A stretch of 64,000 nucleotides of DNA from Desulfobacteraceae bacterium (GTDB taxonomy: Bacteria; Desulfobacterota; Desulfobacteria; Desulfobacterales; Desulfobacteraceae). A program made the translations under genes and the position numbers. Within the stretch, counting starts at the first letter, position 1; each line of letters begins with the position of its first letter. Under the pieces are notes generated by a model that was not told the DNA's origin, made no database searches, and was given only the letters and a program-made list of their open reading frames with translations. Below are positions 60,860 to 64,000 of this stretch, one piece after another. Where the stretch lies: assembly GCA_004796375.1 (NCBI GenBank), contig QZLA01000234.1:31671-95670 (forward strand), in the 5' to 3' direction.

Positions 60860-62069
60860 AAAGGTAATCAAATCTTATGTCATAGGGATGCTGTGGCTTC
60901 TGGGTCTGTTGTGGCCCATGCTGGGCATTCACCCGGACGGCACCCTTACCTTCCAGAAAACCGTAACGGTCTGGAGTTACATCGTGGCAGGGTCTTTTGT
61001 GTGCCTGCTGATTTATGTCATGAAAAACAGCGGGGCGCTGGATTTTGTTGCCAAGCCTCTGGCCGGTGTCTCCTCAAACCTGAAATCCGCTTCCAATACC
61101 CTGCCGACATGGGTATGGATTGTTGTCATCCTGGTGGCAGCATGCCTGTATCCCCAGTTTACCAACCGGTATGCCACTGACGTGGCCATTAATGTGCTGT
61201 TGTACATCTGTCTGGGCCTTGGGCTCAATGTGGTGGTGGGCCTGGCCGGTATGCTGGATCTGGGGTATATCGCCTTCTACGGGGTTGGGGCGTATACCTA
61301 TGCACTGCTGAATACGGTGTATGGCGTCGGATTCTGGTTCTCCCTTCCTGCGTGTGCATTGACCGCCTGTATTGCCGGATGTATCGTGGGCTACCCCACC
61401 CTTCGGATGAGGGGGGATTACCTGGCCATCGTGACACTGGGGTTCGGGGAGATTATCCGCCTGATCCTCAACAACTGGATGTCCGTGACCAACGGGCCCA
61501 ACGGTATCCTGGGCATCGACCGCATCAGCTGGTTCCGGTTTGTGTTTGAGGATGGTATGACATTCGAACACATGTGGGTGAAAAAACTTCAGCTCTTTTA
61601 CTATTTTGCCCTGGGTCTGGCCGTTTTCACAGCCATCGGTGTAAACCGGCTGAATTATTCCAGGGTGGGGCGGGCCTGGGAGTCGATCCGAGAAGATGAA
61701 ACGGCTGCCGAGCTGATGGGGGTCAATACATTTATTTACAAGCTTCTGGCCTACGCCATGGGAGCGGTGTTTGCCGGTCTTGCCGGTGCTTTCTTTGCGG
61801 CCCGCATGAAATTTGTATCTCCGGAAAGTTTTACATTCCTGGAGTCTGCCATGGTCTTATGTATGGTGGTTCTTGGTGGAATGGGTTCCATACCGGGCAT
61901 CATTCTCGGGGTTATGGCCCTGATTGCCCTGCCCGAGGTGTTCCGTGAGTTTGAGGCCTATCGTATGCTGGTGTTTGGTGCCACCATGATTATCATGATG
62001 TTGTTCAGGCCCGCAGGATTGATCCCGGCCAAACGCATGGGTACCCGGTCTGAAGAGAAGGAGGGATAA
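60843..62069 (+). CDS. livM: Branched-chain amino acid permease LivM
   Basis: A 408-residue permease with an extra N-terminal domain of about three spans before the usual core. The core has LGLNVVVGLAGMLDLGYIAFYGVGAY, RMRGDYLAIVTLGFGEIIRL and WESIREDETAAELMGVN. It forms the channel with LivH. The overlap with livH couples their translation; a strong ribosome binding site for livF follows. Confidence 0.93.
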   Translation: MIQEFKKVIKSYVIGMLWLLGLLWPMLGIHPDGTLTFQKTVTVWSYIVAGSFVCLLIYVMKNSGALDFVAKPLAGVSSNLKSASNTLPTWVWIVVILVAACLYPQFTNRYATDVAINVLLYICLGLGLNVVVGLAGMLDLGYIAFYGVGAYTYALLNTVYGVGFWFSLPACALTACIAGCIVGYPTLRMRGDYLAIVTLGFGEIIRLILNNWMSVTNGPNGILGIDRISWFRFVFEDGMTFEHMWVKKLQLFYYFALGLAVFTAIGVNRLNYSRVGRAWESIREDETAAELMGVNTFIYKLLAYAMGAVFAGLAGAFFAARMKFVSPESFTFLESAMVLCMVVLGGMGSIPGIILGVMALIALPEVFREFEAYRMLVFGATMIIMMLFRPAGLIPAKRMGTRSEEKEG

Positions 62070-62076
62070 TACAGCC

Positions 62077-62796
62077 ATGACACAACCGATTCTTGAACTG
62101 AAAAATATCCACTCCGGCTACGGGTCCATCAAAGCGCTTAAAGGCGTCTCTATCCGGGTGATGCCAGGGGAGGTCGTGGCCATTATCGGGGCAAACGGCG
62201 CAGGCAAGTCCACAACGCTGATGACCATCTGCGGTATCATTGCCGCTGAGCAGGGCGAGGTGTGGTATGACGGCCGGATGATCAACAAGGTCTCGCCTGA
62301 AAAGCTGCCCACCTTGGGGCTGTGTCAGGTGCCTGAAGGCCGTCGGATTTTCCCCAGGCTTTCCGTGGAGGAAAATCTGATCCTGGGCGCATTTTACCGC
62401 AATGACACAGAGGCCATTGCCAAAGATATCCAGCATGCCTATGAAATGTTCCCTATCCTGGGTGAACGCTGTAATCAGGAGGGCGGTACCCTATCCGGCG
62501 GAGAACAGCAGATGCTGGCCATTGCAAGGGCGCTCATGACCAAACCCAAAGTGCTGCTCCTGGATGAGCCCTCCCTGGGGCTTGCGCCCATCATCGTACA
62601 GCAGATCTTTGATATTATCGAGCGGATCAACAAGGAGGACGGTACGACCATTCTTCTGGTGGAGCAGAATGCCAACCTGGCCCTCCAGGCGGCAGCCCGC
62701 GGATATGTCATGGAAACCGGCGAGATCTCTCTTGAGGATGATGCCGATGCCCTGCTGAATAATCCCAAAATCCGGGAGGCCTACCTCGGCGAGTAG
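62077..62796 (+). CDS. livF: Branched-chain amino acid ABC transporter ATPase LivF
   Basis: A 239-residue ATPase: Walker A GANGAGKSTTLMTICG, CQVPEGRRIFPRLSVEENL Q-loop block typical of LivF, signature LSGGEQQMLAIARA, Walker B VLLLDEPSLGLAP and H-loop LVEQNANLALQ. With LivG it drives the LivHM permease. It begins seven bases after livM and ends the operon at a strong terminator. Confidence 0.94.
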   Translation: MTQPILELKNIHSGYGSIKALKGVSIRVMPGEVVAIIGANGAGKSTTLMTICGIIAAEQGEVWYDGRMINKVSPEKLPTLGLCQVPEGRRIFPRLSVEENLILGAFYRNDTEAIAKDIQHAYEMFPILGERCNQEGGTLSGGEQQMLAIARALMTKPKVLLLDEPSLGLAPIIVQQIFDIIERINKEDGTTILLVEQNANLALQAAARGYVMETGEISLEDDADALLNNPKIREAYLGE

Positions 62797-62833
62797 CGCT
62801 CCATAATCATACTGCTGAATCGCAGGTCCATTT

Positions 62834-62886
62834 CAGCCGGTTGTCATGACAGATTATGATCATGGCAACCGGCTGTTTTTGTTTTT
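62834..62886 (+). terminator. Terminator of the liv operon
   Basis: A 16-base stem (CAGCCGGTTGTCATGA paired with its near complement, one G-U) with a 10-base loop, then TTTTTGTTTTT. Confidence 0.93.
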
Positions 62887-62942
62887 GAGAGAATTTGATA
62901 TACTGAGTCATCCCTGAACAATATCCTTAGAGGAGGGCTGTT

Positions 62943-63278
62943 ATGTCAATCGGTCATTTTCTCGAACTAAAAGAACGGCTTGAAATCCAGAAGTATGTGA
63001 AACCGATCAATGTCAGCAGGGAGGATATGGTATCCTTTTCCGGATCCCCGCGAAAGCACCCGTATGACCCGAGCCGGGTCATCATTATCGCAGACCCGTT
63101 CAGTGAAAATACCTTTTATTACGAGTTCAATATTGATGATATTGTATTTGTGGAAGATCTCTCCAGCATATCCAATCTGGAGGGAGAAACCGTATCCATG
63201 GTCCGTGTATGGATACGGAAAAAAAGCATCGCCCTTCGCAGTATCCCTTTTGTGGTGGATACGGTCACCCGGGTATGA
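62943..63278 (+). CDS. Hypothetical protein, 111 aa
   Basis: A 111-residue soluble protein (MSIGHFLELKERLEIQKYVK start), predicted mostly beta: VIIIADPFSENTFYYEFNID, DIVFVEDLSSI, VSMVRVWIRKKSIALRSIPF. I recognise no family. AGGAGGG six bases before the ATG supports it. It lies after the liv terminator and before another small unknown gene, so it may be part of a separate short operon. Confidence 0.75.
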   Translation: MSIGHFLELKERLEIQKYVKPINVSREDMVSFSGSPRKHPYDPSRVIIIADPFSENTFYYEFNIDDIVFVEDLSSISNLEGETVSMVRVWIRKKSIALRSIPFVVDTVTRV

Positions 63279-63429
63279 CAATAAAATCTTTTTAAAATAT
63301 CCGATACTATGGTGCCGGATCTACTGTATGGGTGATCCGGGGCATTGATATCAATTGACACCGTCGCGCGGGTCCGTGTACAACAGGGTAATCATGAAAA
63401 AAACCTGAAACTTATAAAAGGGAGGTGTT

Positions 63430-63726
63430 ATGATCATCATTTCAAATGTGATTTATCCGCCGGAAAGCGCCAAGGAGATCACCCGCAGGTTCCTCCAGGC
63501 ACCCGTGCTGCCGGATTATATTACCAAAATCGGGCCGTATATCTCCACGGAGCGCAAGGACGGGGTCCACTCCATTACCCTGTACGAGGTGGATAATTCA
63601 CGCCTGGCAGAAGCGCTGATGGCCGTAGGCGAGAGCCTGGCCATCTATATCGGCGTTCCCGGCTATACCTATGACATCAAGACCTACCTCGAGGTGGAGG
63701 AGGGGTTAAAAATCCTGGGTATGTAG
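63430..63726 (+). CDS. Hypothetical protein, 98 aa
   Basis: A 98-residue protein (MIIISNVIYPPESAKEITRR start) with an alpha/beta pattern like a small dimeric alpha-beta barrel: IISNVIYPPES, DYITKIGPYIST, GVHSITLYEVDNSRL, then AEALMAVGESLAIYIGVPGY. GGGAGGTG supports the ATG. No function can be assigned. It follows the previous hypothetical gene by about 150 bases. Confidence 0.75.
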   Translation: MIIISNVIYPPESAKEITRRFLQAPVLPDYITKIGPYISTERKDGVHSITLYEVDNSRLAEALMAVGESLAIYIGVPGYTYDIKTYLEVEEGLKILGM

Positions 63727-63753
63727 GATTTTTCAACAGACCGGTTTTTGCAG

Positions 63754-63782
63754 TTGACAACCCATTTCGGATATGGTTTAGA
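63754..63782 (+). promoter_or_regulatory. Possible promoter for the gene at 63842
   Basis: TTGACA at 63754-63759, 17-base spacer, weak -10 TTTAGA at 63777. Sequence blocks around it (TTGACAAyCCA, ATATGG, TGTTG, TATTG) recur in the liv promoter region at 57836 with small indels. Confidence 0.45.
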
Positions 63783-63841
63783 AAAGCACTTTGGTGTTGT
63801 ATTGAACCGTAAATGATTTGTAATGGGTGTGACGGGGTGGT

Positions 63842-64000
63842 ATGGCAAAGACCGGTGAAGTGGGCTTCTTATCTGGCAAATACCTGATTCTTTTAATTGC
63901 TTTTTTTACCTGCATCGGTTTGGCCTCCGACGGGCTGGGCAGTACAACCGCCACACGGGTGGATCTGGAGGCACAACATCAAGGCATTGCCTCAAAGGTA
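63842..64000 (+). CDS. Start of an exported or membrane protein (truncated by window edge)
   Basis: ATG at 63842 preceded by GGGGTGG one base upstream. The visible 53 residues have a basic start (MAKTGEVGFLSGKY) and one hydrophobic segment (LILLIAFFTCIGLA, about residues 15-28), a signal peptide or anchor, then a polar stretch. Too little is present to name the family; a sensor or solute-binding protein is possible. Confidence 0.6.
   Translation, partial: MAKTGEVGFLSGKYLILLIAFFTCIGLASDGLGSTTATRVDLEAQHQGIASKV

Noticed and set aside
1..64000. CRISPR arrays, insertion sequences, prophage or tRNA genes
   Set aside because: No regularly spaced repeats, transposase-like frames, phage genes or tRNA-like folds were seen in the gaps.

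Overview
The window reads as chromosomal DNA of a sulfate-reducing deltaproteobacterium, most likely Desulfobacterales/Desulfobacteraceae. This is inferred from gene content: a menaquinone futalosine-pathway enzyme, a three-subunit molybdenum hydroxylase with its own cofactor genes, a fused HAD/ECH beta-oxidation protein with its thiolase, PAS and histidine-kinase proteins, and large glycerol-3-phosphate and branched-chain amino acid ABC operons. Coding density is high. I see no rRNA, tRNA, CRISPR array, prophage or insertion sequence.

Layout. 1-5.5 kb: the end of an acyltransferase-like gene faces a four-gene minus-strand operon (PHP-glycosyltransferase fusion, second glycosyltransferase, DksA/TraR-like protein with a stripped zinc site, radical SAM/SPASM protein). 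5.5-8 kb: a 47-residue membrane peptide, a stand-alone TiaS-like protein, TrmO and a molybdenum-storage-protein homologue. 8-18 kb: a PadR regulator, then a molybdenum hydroxylase operon (FAD, 2Fe-2S and molybdopterin subunits) continuing into ThiF/MoeB-like, ThiS/MoaD-like, molybdopterin-binding, XdhC, MocA-HD fusion, histidine phosphatase and DUF3088 genes. 18-22 kb: two tandem exported C39-like proteins, one with its active-site cysteines replaced by serines; a tiny duplicated Cys protein behind a consensus promoter; and an aldo/keto-reductase-fold protein lacking the catalytic tetrad.

22-28 kb is a housekeeping run on the minus strand: ftsH-folP-ybbR-coaX, with tilS and mqnD upstream. 28-36 kb: a histidine kinase, the ugpB-A-E-C operon and a PIN-PhoH ATPase. 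36-46 kb: fadA-fadB with a palindromic operator, a toroid-fold protein with an acyltransferase, a K+ channel, a hotdog thioesterase, an Fe-S old-yellow-enzyme family oxidoreductase and a PAS protein. 46-52 kb: an ammonium transporter, a 640-base spacer with four copies of a 13-base element, and an HTH-EIIA / ClC-CBS / UspA run. 52-57.7 kb: a lexA-DUF72-imuB-dnaE2 mutagenesis cassette lacking imuA. 57.9-64 kb: livG-K-H-M-F with an internal hairpin, two small unknown genes and the start of another gene.

The most distinctive parts are the molybdenum storage/hydroxylase/maturation neighbourhood, the imuA-less mutagenesis cassette, the glycosyltransferase-DksA-radical SAM operon, the TiaS-like stand-alone protein, the strongly promoted duplicated Cys mini-protein, and the repeated element upstream of amt. 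All functional statements come from reading motifs and context; no database search was run.
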